IMG/VR virus record: IMGVR_UViG_3300029319_000334
Span: 1-29,358 of that record
Reading direction: 5' to 3' (one strand)
From: a virus
Length of the DNA stretch: 29,358 nucleotides
This document shows positions 23,033 through 29,241 of the stretch, one piece after another (the first letter of the stretch is position 1; every line of letters starts with the position of its first letter). Made by a program: the position numbers and the translations under genes. The notes under the pieces are model-generated. The model made no database searches. It saw nothing but the letters and a program-made list of their open reading frames with translations, and had not been told where the DNA came from.

Positions 23033-23484
23033 TGTATGTGAGAAAACTTAACATAAAAGATTTCAATAAATTTTATGAATTGCTTTTGAAAGCATTCACA
23101 GAAAAAGGTTTCCTTGATACAACTTTTGACAGAGAAATGGTAAACATAGAAGCCAAAAGATGCATCGTGGCCGCTGATCATTATGTGATTGGTCTGTTCG
23201 TTGATGATGTGTTGCGAGGTTTCGCTATCCTTATGTTTGGACAGAACGTCTACAACAGAGATGAATATGTGCAGGTTGATATGATTCACACTGACATTGA
23301 CTACAGGCACGACATACATCTACAAACAATTTTTTCAAACATCAAACAAATTGCACTTGAACACAATGCCAAGAGGGTGATTTGCAATGATAATGCTTTG
23401 AGTTTGGACAAAGAGACCAAAAATGTGATCTGGTTAAAAAATTTATTCTTCCAGACTGACAAAGTTTGGGAAGCGGAGATATAA
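23032..23484 (+). CDS. GNAT-like acyltransferase in the tail-tip module (150 aa)
   Basis: I start at ATG 23032 (TAATG with the previous gene), not at 23017. The fold pattern is GNAT-like: an N-terminal strand-helix (VRKLNIKDFNKFYELLLKAF), CIVAADHYVIGLFVDDVLRG, FAILMFG, a strand YVQVDMIHTDIDYR at the motif A position, then a long helix and AKRVICND. The acetyl-CoA loop (Q/RxxGxG/A) is not well conserved (DYRHDIHLQTIF), so activity is uncertain. In many siphoviruses an NlpC/P60 peptidase occupies this place. Confidence 0.6.
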   Translation: MYVRKLNIKDFNKFYELLLKAFTEKGFLDTTFDREMVNIEAKRCIVAADHYVIGLFVDDVLRGFAILMFGQNVYNRDEYVQVDMIHTDIDYRHDIHLQTIFSNIKQIALEHNAKRVICNDNALSLDKETKNVIWLKNLFFQTDKVWEAEI

Positions 23485-25574
23485 TGGGACTTTTAAGAAG
23501 AATCAAGAGAGCGATAAAAAAAGTTGTCAGCGGTGTAGCCAAGGTTGCAAGTTTTTTGATTGGTCCAGTATCAACTCCATATCAAACCACGCAATCGATA
23601 TCACAGACCAGTGCGTCAACAGGTCCTGAAAGACTTGATGGAACTTTGGTCAATTTCCAAGGTGGATCTATTCCTGTGCCTGTGGTTTATGGTTTCAGGA
23701 AAATTGGTGGCACTCGTGTTTTCGTGTCAACGAATGGCACGGACAACAAATATCTTTTTGTTGCCATTGTTTTTGCAGAAGGACAATGTGTAGGATTGAG
23801 TGAGGATGGTGGCTTTGGTGAGGACCATAGATCTCCGCTCTACATAGATGATACCAACGTGCAACTGACAAGTTATTCACACGGTGTGGTGGCAGAACCA
23901 ACAAAAGGACCTTACAAGGACAGATTAAAAGTGCAATTCTTTGACGGCAGGGAAATACAAACAAGTGCCTCAACTAACAATGGTGTTTTTTCAAATCTCG
24001 ATGGTTCAGGTGGTGCTCCAGGTTGGACAGACAGGCACAAACTGGCAGGATTGTGTTATTATGCTATGAGATTCGAATGGAAAAAAATTACAACACAAGA
24101 AGATGCAAACAACAATCCATACAAAGGCATTCCACAGATCAAAGTGAGATTATCGGGCAAAATGATTTTTGACCCGTTGGAGATACAATCAAATCACGGA
24201 AGGGCGATGGATGGCACTGATCCGTTGAGGTCTACACAAAGGGCATCTTACTTGAGGGACATCTATCCACAAGGAATATCAAATAATGTTACATTCACAA
24301 ACAACTTTAGATCAAACGGAAGATATATGGGTGATGATCCTGTGGCAGTTTTACTGGATTATCTAAGAAACCCCGACTACGGTAAAGGCATAGATGATGA
24401 CAGGATAGATTTTGATAGTTTCAAAGATGTATGTCTCAAACTATCAAGAACAGACATCAGTAGATTGTTCACTTGTCCAGTCTACATTGACACCAGTCAA
24501 ACTATGATGAACAACGTGAAAATTATTTTGCAATCATTCCGAGGATTCCTGCCCTACGCAAATGGCAAATTCAAATGTGTAATGGAAGCACCGGAAGATC
24601 AAGGTTTGGTAGGGGGTGATGAACTTACCCGTTTCAGTGGCACAATGGCAAACATCGTGACAAAGAAAACATTCAATGATGACAACATCGTTGGTGGTAT
24701 AACAATTGAAAGACCTGACAAGGCATCAAGATATAATCGTGTGAGGATAACTTACACAGACGGTATAAAACACGGAGCAACTGCTGAAGCAATCTTTCCG
24801 CCGGACACAACAAGTGCAGACTATGACGGATTATTGTCAACAGACAATGGAGAAAAATTGGAAGGCAGTTTCACCATACCCTGGTGCACATCAGAAAATA
24901 GAGCAAAACTTTTTGCACAATTATTGTTGCGTAGATCAAGGAACAACAAGGTCATAACATTTGCAACGAATCTTTCAGCAAGTGATCTCATACCAACTGA
25001 TTTGATAACCATACAAAATGATGCTTTTGGAATCGATGGTCCTTTCAGGATCCAAGAAATGACAATCGGACAGGATGGACTGATTGTTATTACTGCCGTC
25101 CAGCACGAACCATCGATATATGTGCAGGATTTAAACGTGTTCACACAACAACAGACCGATCCTGTATTGAATCTACCAGATCCAAATCTTGTGCAACCAC
25201 CAAGTGGTCTCACTGCTGACAGCAGTCAGGCACAGGCATTGTCGGATGGCACAAGGCGGATAAAGATTTCATTCACGGCCAGTCCGGATCCTTTCTTGGA
25301 GGATCACCACATACAGATAAAGAAATCCAGTGAACCTTTCTTCACCACCATAGCACAGACAGAGGACACAGAAGTTTTCTATGGTCCTGTTGCGGTGGGC
25401 GACAAGTTCGACATAAGGGTATTCGCAAGGAACGAGATAGGAAGAAGCAGTGATAAAATTAAAATTACAGCACACACGATCGCGAACACATACACACCAG
25501 CCAGTGGAAGTGCGACAACGGTAACAGGTAATTCAGTGTCCGCCAGCATAGGGACAGCGGAGTTGGGAGCATAA
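23484..25574 (+). CDS. Tail tip / central fibre protein, J-like (696 aa)
   Basis: ATG at 23484 overlaps the previous stop (TAATG). The N-terminus is a basic amphipathic helix (LLRRIKRAIKKVVSGVAKVA). Then comes the conserved tail tip core GGSIPVPVVYGFRKIGG, followed by KYLFVAIVFAEGQCVG, VAVLLDYLRNPDYGKGID and a phage-tail_3-like region (MMNNVKIILQSFRGFLPYAN). The C-terminal 130 residues form a fibronectin type III domain (PPSGLTADS, FDIRVFARNEIGRSS). Host contact and tail closure are expected functions. The stop overlaps the next start (TAATG). Confidence 0.88.
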   Translation: MGLLRRIKRAIKKVVSGVAKVASFLIGPVSTPYQTTQSISQTSASTGPERLDGTLVNFQGGSIPVPVVYGFRKIGGTRVFVSTNGTDNKYLFVAIVFAEGQCVGLSEDGGFGEDHRSPLYIDDTNVQLTSYSHGVVAEPTKGPYKDRLKVQFFDGREIQTSASTNNGVFSNLDGSGGAPGWTDRHKLAGLCYYAMRFEWKKITTQEDANNNPYKGIPQIKVRLSGKMIFDPLEIQSNHGRAMDGTDPLRSTQRASYLRDIYPQGISNNVTFTNNFRSNGRYMGDDPVAVLLDYLRNPDYGKGIDDDRIDFDSFKDVCLKLSRTDISRLFTCPVYIDTSQTMMNNVKIILQSFRGFLPYANGKFKCVMEAPEDQGLVGGDELTRFSGTMANIVTKKTFNDDNIVGGITIERPDKASRYNRVRITYTDGIKHGATAEAIFPPDTTSADYDGLLSTDNGEKLEGSFTIPWCTSENRAKLFAQLLLRRSRNNKVITFATNLSASDLIPTDLITIQNDAFGIDGPFRIQEMTIGQDGLIVITAVQHEPSIYVQDLNVFTQQQTDPVLNLPDPNLVQPPSGLTADSSQAQALSDGTRRIKISFTASPDPFLEDHHIQIKKSSEPFFTTIAQTEDTEVFYGPVAVGDKFDIRVFARNEIGRSSDKIKITAHTIANTYTPASGSATTVTGNSVSASIGTAELGA

Positions 25575-26437
25575 TGGCAAAGACAGGATTTTACGATAGT
25601 TCACAGGAGTTATATCTACCCAAGGACACACTAACTTGGGATGATCTAAACACGTCTCCATACGCAACCTGGGACAATTGGACCAGTTGGTATCAAAATT
25701 TATCGGCTTCAACAACGGTTGAATTCACTTCAGACATCATAGACTTTGGTTCCAGTAGATCCATTGTGCCTTTCGTAACAATATTCACTAAATTGGATGG
25801 TGCAACAGGATCAGCAAGTTTCAGCAGTGACAAACCTGCTATAACCATAGAAGGCAGTGACAATAGTGATATGAGTAGTGCAAGTAGTGTGACATTGACG
25901 AGGACAAGTTCACCCAACTTCACTTCATTTGGGGCAAAGAGATATTACAGGATCACTGTCAACATAAATTCAGGCACAAATGCGGCACCACAGGGCATTT
26001 CCGGTATAGACATAAATTTGAGTGCAGACACCATAGCAGAAGAGATAGAAAACGTCAACACAACCACATACGATGATGGTTCCAGTGTGACAAGGACGAT
26101 TCCAACGCGACAGCAATACACAGCAATCAGTTATGTGGGAGTGACGCCAACATCAACCATCACTGACACCAATGCCACTGGCACGAGTGCCACAGGCAAC
26201 TATGTGCAACTGGACTATGTGGCTGAAGGATACTTCACGGAAAGTGAGGCCAGTATTACAACCAGCAACATCACGATTGTGCCAATGATACAATTGGTAT
26301 CAACGGGCACACAAGAATTCACGATAAGATTATTCAAACCCAACAGCGGAGACGAGACCGATTGCCAGATACGGGCATTGGTAAGAGGATTACCATTGGT
26401 GTCACAAGACACAAACGGAAATATTGTGCAAAAATAA
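25574..26437 (+). CDS. Tail fibre/tip accessory protein (287 aa)
   Basis: The N-terminus TWDDLNTSPYATWDNWTSWY resembles the Trp/Asp-rich N-terminus of the 298-aa repeat protein at 8724 (YTWDDFGLVDRSWDDWF), suggesting a shared docking peptide (inference). The rest is Ser/Thr-rich beta structure with three likely beta-sandwich domains. The TAATG junction with the tail tip gene and its role as last member of that block suggest that it decorates the tip. Confidence 0.68.
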   Translation: MAKTGFYDSSQELYLPKDTLTWDDLNTSPYATWDNWTSWYQNLSASTTVEFTSDIIDFGSSRSIVPFVTIFTKLDGATGSASFSSDKPAITIEGSDNSDMSSASSVTLTRTSSPNFTSFGAKRYYRITVNINSGTNAAPQGISGIDINLSADTIAEEIENVNTTTYDDGSSVTRTIPTRQQYTAISYVGVTPTSTITDTNATGTSATGNYVQLDYVAEGYFTESEASITTSNITIVPMIQLVSTGTQEFTIRLFKPNSGDETDCQIRALVRGLPLVSQDTNGNIVQK

Positions 26438-26440
26438 ATA
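26433..26440 (+). promoter_or_regulatory. AATAAATAAC late-promoter-like motif
   Basis: AATAAATA followed by ACA overlaps the stop codon of the upstream gene, as at 3683. An AAGGAG site and the ATG at 26462 follow. Confidence 0.45.
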
Positions 26441-26461
26441 ACATAAAGAAGGAGAAACAAG

Positions 26462-26896
26462 ATGGCTTGGCCAGCAAACGCAAACAACATATCAACCACA
26501 CACTTAGATTCAGGTAGTGATAATCCTGCATCCAGTCGTAGCGACCTTAAGGCGGCACTGGACGAGATAACGAATTTAATTAACGGAAGGAACGAGGCAT
26601 CAGGTGTGGCCGGGCTCGACGCATCATCAAAGATATCAAACACACAATTGCCTGACACCATCATAAGTTCTTCTTCAACTGACTTGACACTGACACCCAA
26701 CACAGGAACCGTCAACATCAATTCAGTGATACAAATGAATCCGCAATCAAGGTCGGCTCTGTATTCGAGATCAGATCTTGCAGATGGTATGATCGCAATG
26801 GCGTCAGACGGAGATTCTACAGTGGACACACCAGTTTATTACGCCGGGTCCGTATGGCGATATTTTTCCGATAACTCCGAAGTTCCAAGCACTTAA
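26462..26896 (+). CDS. Tail-fibre-type protein (144 aa)
   Basis: The N-terminal STTHLDSGSDNPASSRSDLK is homologous to residues about 10-28 of the 337-aa fibre protein at 6401. A short TDLTLTPNTGTVNI segment follows the fibre motif of the 891-aa protein. The end, DGMIAMASDGDSTVDTPVYY, then AGSVWRYFSDN, is a common C-terminal cap in phage fibres. Good AAGGAG ribosome binding site. It closes the structural block. Confidence 0.78.
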   Translation: MAWPANANNISTTHLDSGSDNPASSRSDLKAALDEITNLINGRNEASGVAGLDASSKISNTQLPDTIISSSSTDLTLTPNTGTVNINSVIQMNPQSRSALYSRSDLADGMIAMASDGDSTVDTPVYYAGSVWRYFSDNSEVPST

Positions 26897-26904
26897 TTTT
26901 TTTC

Positions 26905-26933
26905 TTGACAAATTTGTAAGGTTGTGTTTAAAT
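26905..26933 (+). promoter_or_regulatory. Sigma-70-type promoter of the structured intergenic region
   Basis: TTGACA 26905-26910 and TTAAAT 26928-26933 with a 17-bp spacer. No convincing ORF follows within 200 bp, so a small RNA or a leader is the likely product. Confidence 0.5.
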
Positions 26934-26983
26934 ACTGCAACGACATATTCATTTTAGGTGGCCCTATTTTATATGTTGTTTTT

Positions 26984-27049
26984 GAAAGGCACGTTTAGGT
27001 TTGTTTGATTCGTCAAAAAAAAAAAACTTAATTAAGCAACGTGCCTTTC
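26984..27049. repeat. 12-bp perfect inverted repeat around an A12 tract
   Basis: GAAAGGCACGTT at 26984-26995 is the exact reverse complement of AACGTGCCTTTC at 27038-27049. The 42-nt loop holds twelve A residues (27015-27026) and the palindrome CTTAATTAAG. It may be the core of a small RNA transcribed from the promoter at 26905, or a two-way terminator. Confidence 0.65.
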
Positions 27050-27077
27050 GCTTATGATATCCAATTTTACATCTAAA

Positions 27078-27085
27078 AATAAATA
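27078..27085 (+). promoter_or_regulatory. AATAAATA motif and nearby TATAAT in a non-coding region
   Basis: AATAAATA at 27078-27085, with TATAAT at 27103-27108 but no fitting -35. They lie just before the second inverted repeat. They could start a short transcript covering it. Confidence 0.3.
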
Positions 27086-27117
27086 TTTTTTGTATTATCG
27101 CATATAATACATTCCCC

Positions 27118-27168
27118 GGGTGCAAACTTTCTGACATTGCCATTAGTATAACTAAAGGGTTTGCACCC
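27118..27168. repeat. 10-bp inverted repeat, probable RNA hairpin
   Basis: GGGTGCAAAC (27118-27127) pairs with GTTTGCACCC (27159-27168). CTTT/AAAG inside can extend it, and the loop contains a small TTAGT/ACTAA hairpin. No T tract follows on either strand. Confidence 0.6.
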
Positions 27169-27241
27169 CCACTATCACACACACCCAAAACACTTTTACC
27201 ACGCATATACAGGCGTCTGTGTGCGTTTAAACATAAAAGAT

Positions 27242-27271
27242 TTGACATTCTTACCCGAGATCATATATATT
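27242..27271 (+). promoter_or_regulatory. Possible promoter before a short basic ORF
   Basis: TTGACA 27242-27247 and TATATT 27266-27271 (spacer 18) or TATATA 27264-27269 (spacer 16). Downstream lies an ATG at 27286 for a 33-residue ORF, in an alternative frame to a basic reading frame that ends at 27421. Confidence 0.4.
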
Positions 27272-27285
27272 ACTGAATATAGGCA

Positions 27286-27387
27286 ATGCAGGCAAACATC
27301 AGACACAAACAAGCGGAGCACTCACAAGAAGAACGCTTTGGTCAGAACGAGGAAACGGCCTGTGCCAAAACCAGTCCAGGTATTTGA
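27286..27387 (+). CDS. Possible short ORF (33 aa), uncertain
   Basis: ATG at 27286 opens a short polar ORF (MQANIRHKQAEHSQEERFGQ ...). The competing frame, which ends at 27421 with a Lys/Arg/Pro-rich stretch (RTRKRPVPKPVQVFET), looks at least as protein-like but has only TTG or GTG starts. No ribosome binding site decides between them. Either could be a leader peptide or neither may be translated. Confidence 0.25.
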   Translation: MQANIRHKQAEHSQEERFGQNEETACAKTSPGI

Positions 27388-27490
27388 GACGACACCTCTC
27401 AATGTAAAAAAAGCAGGATGAACGGGTTAGTATGAACCCCCTGGAAGGAAAGGTCCTTGGGACTCGTGAAAGACAACTCACATAAAGTCA

Positions 27491-27508
27491 CCACCCGGAA
27501 ACGGGTGG
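27491..27508. ncRNA. GNRA-capped hairpin in a structured region
   Basis: CCACCCG-GAAA-CGGGTGG is a perfect 7-bp stem with a GAAA tetraloop, a stable RNA fold. It lies in a 140-bp ORF-poor segment (27422-27566) that also holds the terminator hairpin at 27540-27563. Confidence 0.4.
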
Positions 27509-27529
27509 AATCTGATCTGCCAATCTACA

Positions 27530-27563
27530 TAAAGAAAACACAAACAGGCGACAGCCTGTTTGT
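27530..27563 (-). terminator. Rho-independent terminator of the minus-strand genes
   Basis: ACAAACAGGC (27540-27549) and GCCTGTTTGT (27554-27563) form a perfect 10-bp stem with a 4-nt loop. On the minus strand it is followed by TGTTTTCTTT. It begins 4 bp after the stop of the minus-strand gene. Confidence 0.82.
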
Positions 27564-27566
27564 AGA

Positions 27567-28112
27567 CTAACGAAGTTGGTCTTGATACCACTCCCGGAAT
27601 TGGGCCACGGTGATGTGCGGCACTGACACGTCCCTGGTCTCATCCGCCACCACGTGTATGTCCAGTCGTTGGGCGTAATGTTCCATCAATCTCTTCTGTG
27701 AGTTGGTGTGTTTGTGTGGCGAACGTCCACAGCCGTAGTCATAGATGGTCTTGGTGTTGATGCCCCAGTCACAACCCAGTATCCACAACCTCCCAAAACC
27801 CAAATGGTCAGCCAGTGCCACCGCCAGTGTGCCACTCTGTTCCGGCCTGCGATACGTGGGCATCCTGACCTCCCGCCATCCCCTGGGCCAATCCGTGAAG
27901 CCAGCGGACCTGGTGCTCCATCTCTCCACACCCTCCGTCGCGGGCACCGTGTTGACCACCCGTGCGTCATAGGCCACCACGTGATCCACCCGACGATCCT
28001 GCAGGATGTAGTTGCAACCTATCTCCGTGAACCTTCGTGGCAGGTCCAACAGGCTGTTCCTGCTGGGACCATTGAACCATATGATGCAGTTATCTTGATC
28101 CGGCACCCGCAC
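27567..28112 (-). CDS. Rossmann-like MptE/DUF115-type protein, paralogue B (181 aa)
   Basis: Has the same segment order as paralogue A at 16801: IIWFNGPSR, EIGCNYI, VVAYDARVV, SGTLAVALADHLG and WILGCDWGINTK, with a similar C-terminal HITVAQF. The insert between AYD and SG is longer and basic. The GPS/N/D/GxD pattern fits nucleotide-sugar or pterin-type Rossmann enzymes of the DUF115/MptE group; the substrate is unknown. GTG start at 28112, with a second GTG at 28106. GC content is far above that of paralogue A (G/C at most third positions), so it did not arise by a recent local duplication. A good terminator follows, and the gene overlaps the upstream one by 23 bp. Confidence 0.78.
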   Translation of the reverse strand: MRVPDQDNCIIWFNGPSRNSLLDLPRRFTEIGCNYILQDRRVDHVVAYDARVVNTVPATEGVERWSTRSAGFTDWPRGWREVRMPTYRRPEQSGTLAVALADHLGFGRLWILGCDWGINTKTIYDYGCGRSPHKHTNSQKRLMEHYAQRLDIHVVADETRDVSVPHITVAQFREWYQDQLR

Positions 28113-28308
28113 CTATCTGGCGACCACCCTCCGGCGTCAACCTCCACACTCGCCTATCCCGATTGCCTCGCAACCGGAACGGACAACTGCGATAGCCTGG
28201 CTGGCAGGGGCAGGTGCTATGGACACCCCGCATTGATCGTGTCCGCTCGTTGCGGCACAGCCATTCGCCGAACCTGCCCACCACTCTGTCAAACCTCGTT
28301 GCTTTCAT
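28090..28308 (-). CDS. Small Arg/Cys-rich protein (72 aa)
   Basis: I choose the ATG at 28308 because it follows a divergent intergenic region. The longer reading from 28416 would run over the start of the plus-strand gene. Contains RFGEWLCRNERT, a Cys cluster (STCPCQPGYRSCPF) and RRVWRLTPEGGRQ, the last like a winged-helix or zinc-ribbon end. Four or five Cys could bind a metal (inference). GC-rich like its operon partner paralogue B, with which it overlaps. Confidence 0.5.
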   Translation of the reverse strand: MKATRFDRVVGRFGEWLCRNERTRSMRGVHSTCPCQPGYRSCPFRLRGNRDRRVWRLTPEGGRQIGAGAGSR

Positions 28309-28338
28309 ACGCAGATATTTAATGTTTGGTAAAACACC

Positions 28339-28352
28339 CCGGACATTTCCGG
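28339..28352. promoter_or_regulatory. Palindrome in a divergent intergenic region (possible operator)
   Basis: CCGGACATTTCCGG has perfect 5-bp arms around CATT and lies between the minus-strand start at 28308 and the plus-strand start at 28368. AATAAATA at 28355-28362 is 5 bp before the plus-strand ATG. A regulator could control both directions here. Confidence 0.4.
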
Positions 28353-28367
28353 CCAATAAATATCCAT

Positions 28368-28610
28368 ATGCAGTTTGACCGAGGCAACACCATATTTGAT
28401 CTACAGGCCACAACATTCTATGACCGATACGAATTGTTTGACAAGATCAGAGATTCACACAAACCCCGATACAGCACCGTCAAGATCCTACAGCGATACC
28501 AACAGGCGGGCTTGATACCCTCGGGCAGAGACATAATGTATGAGATGTGGGAACAGGAAGACATATCAAGCACACACCACGAAGGCCCTGGGGATGAAGA
28601 AAAACTTTAG
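28368..28610 (+). CDS. Small hypothetical protein (80 aa)
   Basis: ATG at 28368, not 28326, because AATAAATA sits just upstream and the longer version would cover the palindrome. Helical with many charged residues (FYDRYELFDKIRDSHKPRYS, TVKILQRYQQAGLIPSGRD) and an acidic C-terminal tail (about 65-80). No ribosome binding site is visible. Family not recognised. Confidence 0.55.
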   Translation: MQFDRGNTIFDLQATTFYDRYELFDKIRDSHKPRYSTVKILQRYQQAGLIPSGRDIMYEMWEQEDISSTHHEGPGDEEKL

Positions 28611-28640
28611 ATCCGACGACAACAGATTCCAATACAACAA

Positions 28641-28783
28641 ATGAGTTATCGTGTCATCAACGGCGATTCAGCCAAAGAACTAAAAAAATTCCGAGACAAC
28701 AGCATAGATGCTGTTTGAGTAGATCCCAACCCGGAATTGATGACACCTGTGTCGCCGGTTAATTCACAAGCACTTGGCTGATT
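28641..28783 (+). pseudogene. Broken DNA methyltransferase N-terminus
   Basis: ATG at 28641 reads MSYRVINGDSAKELKKFRDN, then SIDAV, stop (TGA 28716-28718), and the same frame continues VDPNPELM until a TGA near 28779. The opening is the standard N-terminus of N6-adenine/N4-cytosine methyltransferases (V-x-x-GD-x-x-x-x-L-x-x-x-x-D-x-SIDAV-x-x-DPPY). The catalytic DPPY is reduced to DPNP after an in-frame stop, and nothing like the rest of the enzyme follows. TGA is a true stop elsewhere in this genome. Confidence 0.6.
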
Positions 28784-28806
28784 TGGCGGATTTGGAGGAT
28801 TTGGTT
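28780..28806 (+). repeat. Three tandem 9-bp repeats
   Basis: GATTTGGCG, GATTTGGAG and GATTTGGTT lie head to tail. They are followed at once by an inverted repeat, CTACGC (28811-28816) and GCGTAG (28831-28836). The block sits between the methyltransferase remnant and a consensus promoter. Confidence 0.7.
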
Positions 28807-28810
28807 GACC

Positions 28811-28836
28811 CTACGCGGCGCGAGCCGATTGCGTAG
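28811..28836. repeat. 6-bp inverted repeat, possible hairpin or binding site
   Basis: CTACGC and GCGTAG flank 14 GC-rich bases. No T tract follows, so a terminator is unlikely. A protein-binding site or the junction of a past insertion is possible. Confidence 0.35.
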
Positions 28837-28870
28837 ATCAATTCTGGTATTACCATTAACATAGCGGATA

Positions 28871-28899
28871 TTGACACGATCCCGATTACGTGCTATAAT
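28871..28899 (+). promoter_or_regulatory. Full-consensus sigma-70 promoter
   Basis: TTGACA 28871-28876 and TATAAT 28894-28899 with a 17-bp spacer: both hexamers and the spacer are ideal. An ATG at 28905 lies at the start-site position, but the ATG at 28943 with an AGGAGG site is the better gene start. Confidence 0.9.
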
Positions 28900-28942
28900 G
28901 AACTATGTTCAATTTAATTAAACACGGAAAGGAGGATACAGT

Positions 28943-29125
28943 ATGCAAGAAGAACTTCAGAACATCGCTGACGCAATTGATAACTTTGAAGCAATGGGCA
29001 CAGATGACATCTACGGTCTCACAGCAAATGGAAACCTTGGACAGATCGCTTACAATCTCAATGCTATCAAAGAAGAACTTGAGAACATCAGCGGCATACT
29101 GACGGCTAATATGAAGAACAAATAA
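28943..29125 (+). CDS. Small acidic helical protein (60 aa)
   Basis: AGGAGG at 28930-28935 stands before the ATG, and the consensus promoter at 28871 drives it, so high early expression is likely. The sequence has two similar halves: EELQNIADAIDNFEAM and, after a GLTANGNLGQIAYNLN turn, KEELENISGILTAN. A helical pair or dimeric coiled coil is expected. No family recognised. Such small acidic early proteins often bind host proteins, which is only an inference here. Confidence 0.75.
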   Translation: MQEELQNIADAIDNFEAMGTDDIYGLTANGNLGQIAYNLNAIKEELENISGILTANMKNK

Positions 29126-29136
29126 GAGCCAACAGA

Positions 29137-29170
29137 GCAGGAAATCAGAAACAGATTCCTGCTGACTTTA
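29137..29170 (+). terminator. Probable terminator
   Basis: GCAGGAAATC (29137-29146) pairs with GATTCCTGC (29154-29162) with one bulged base, and TGACTTTATCC follows. It is a weak but well placed hairpin just after the 60-aa gene. Confidence 0.5.
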
Positions 29171-29241
29171 TCCTACATTACCCACCAAACGAAAGCATCA
29201 TATGACACACAAGACACTATCAAAGAGTAGCATAAGTGTGG

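Noticed and set aside
23466-25574. Longer start for the tail tip protein at 23466 and for the GNAT-like gene at 23017
   Set aside because: The extra residues only translate the previous gene in another frame, and the TAATG junctions at 23484 and 23032 match the style of the whole operon.
27161-27421. 86-aa plus ORF starting at TTG 27161
   Set aside because: The start lies within a hairpin arm and the first 50 residues are His/Thr/Ile-rich and unnatural. Only the basic end may be coding, so I kept only a low-confidence short ORF.
28716-28718. Recoding of TGA as Trp to restore the methyltransferase
   Set aside because: TGA ends several solid genes in this window (for example at 1000, 1588 and 2782), and the sequence after it lacks the catalytic motif and the remaining domains.
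28780-28836. CRISPR-like array
   Set aside because: Units are 9 bp with no spacers, so this is a plain tandem repeat.
28905-29102. 65-aa ORF starting at the leaderless position after the consensus promoter
   Set aside because: The overlapping 60-aa frame with AGGAGG has a far more natural sequence. I mention the alternative only as a point to check.
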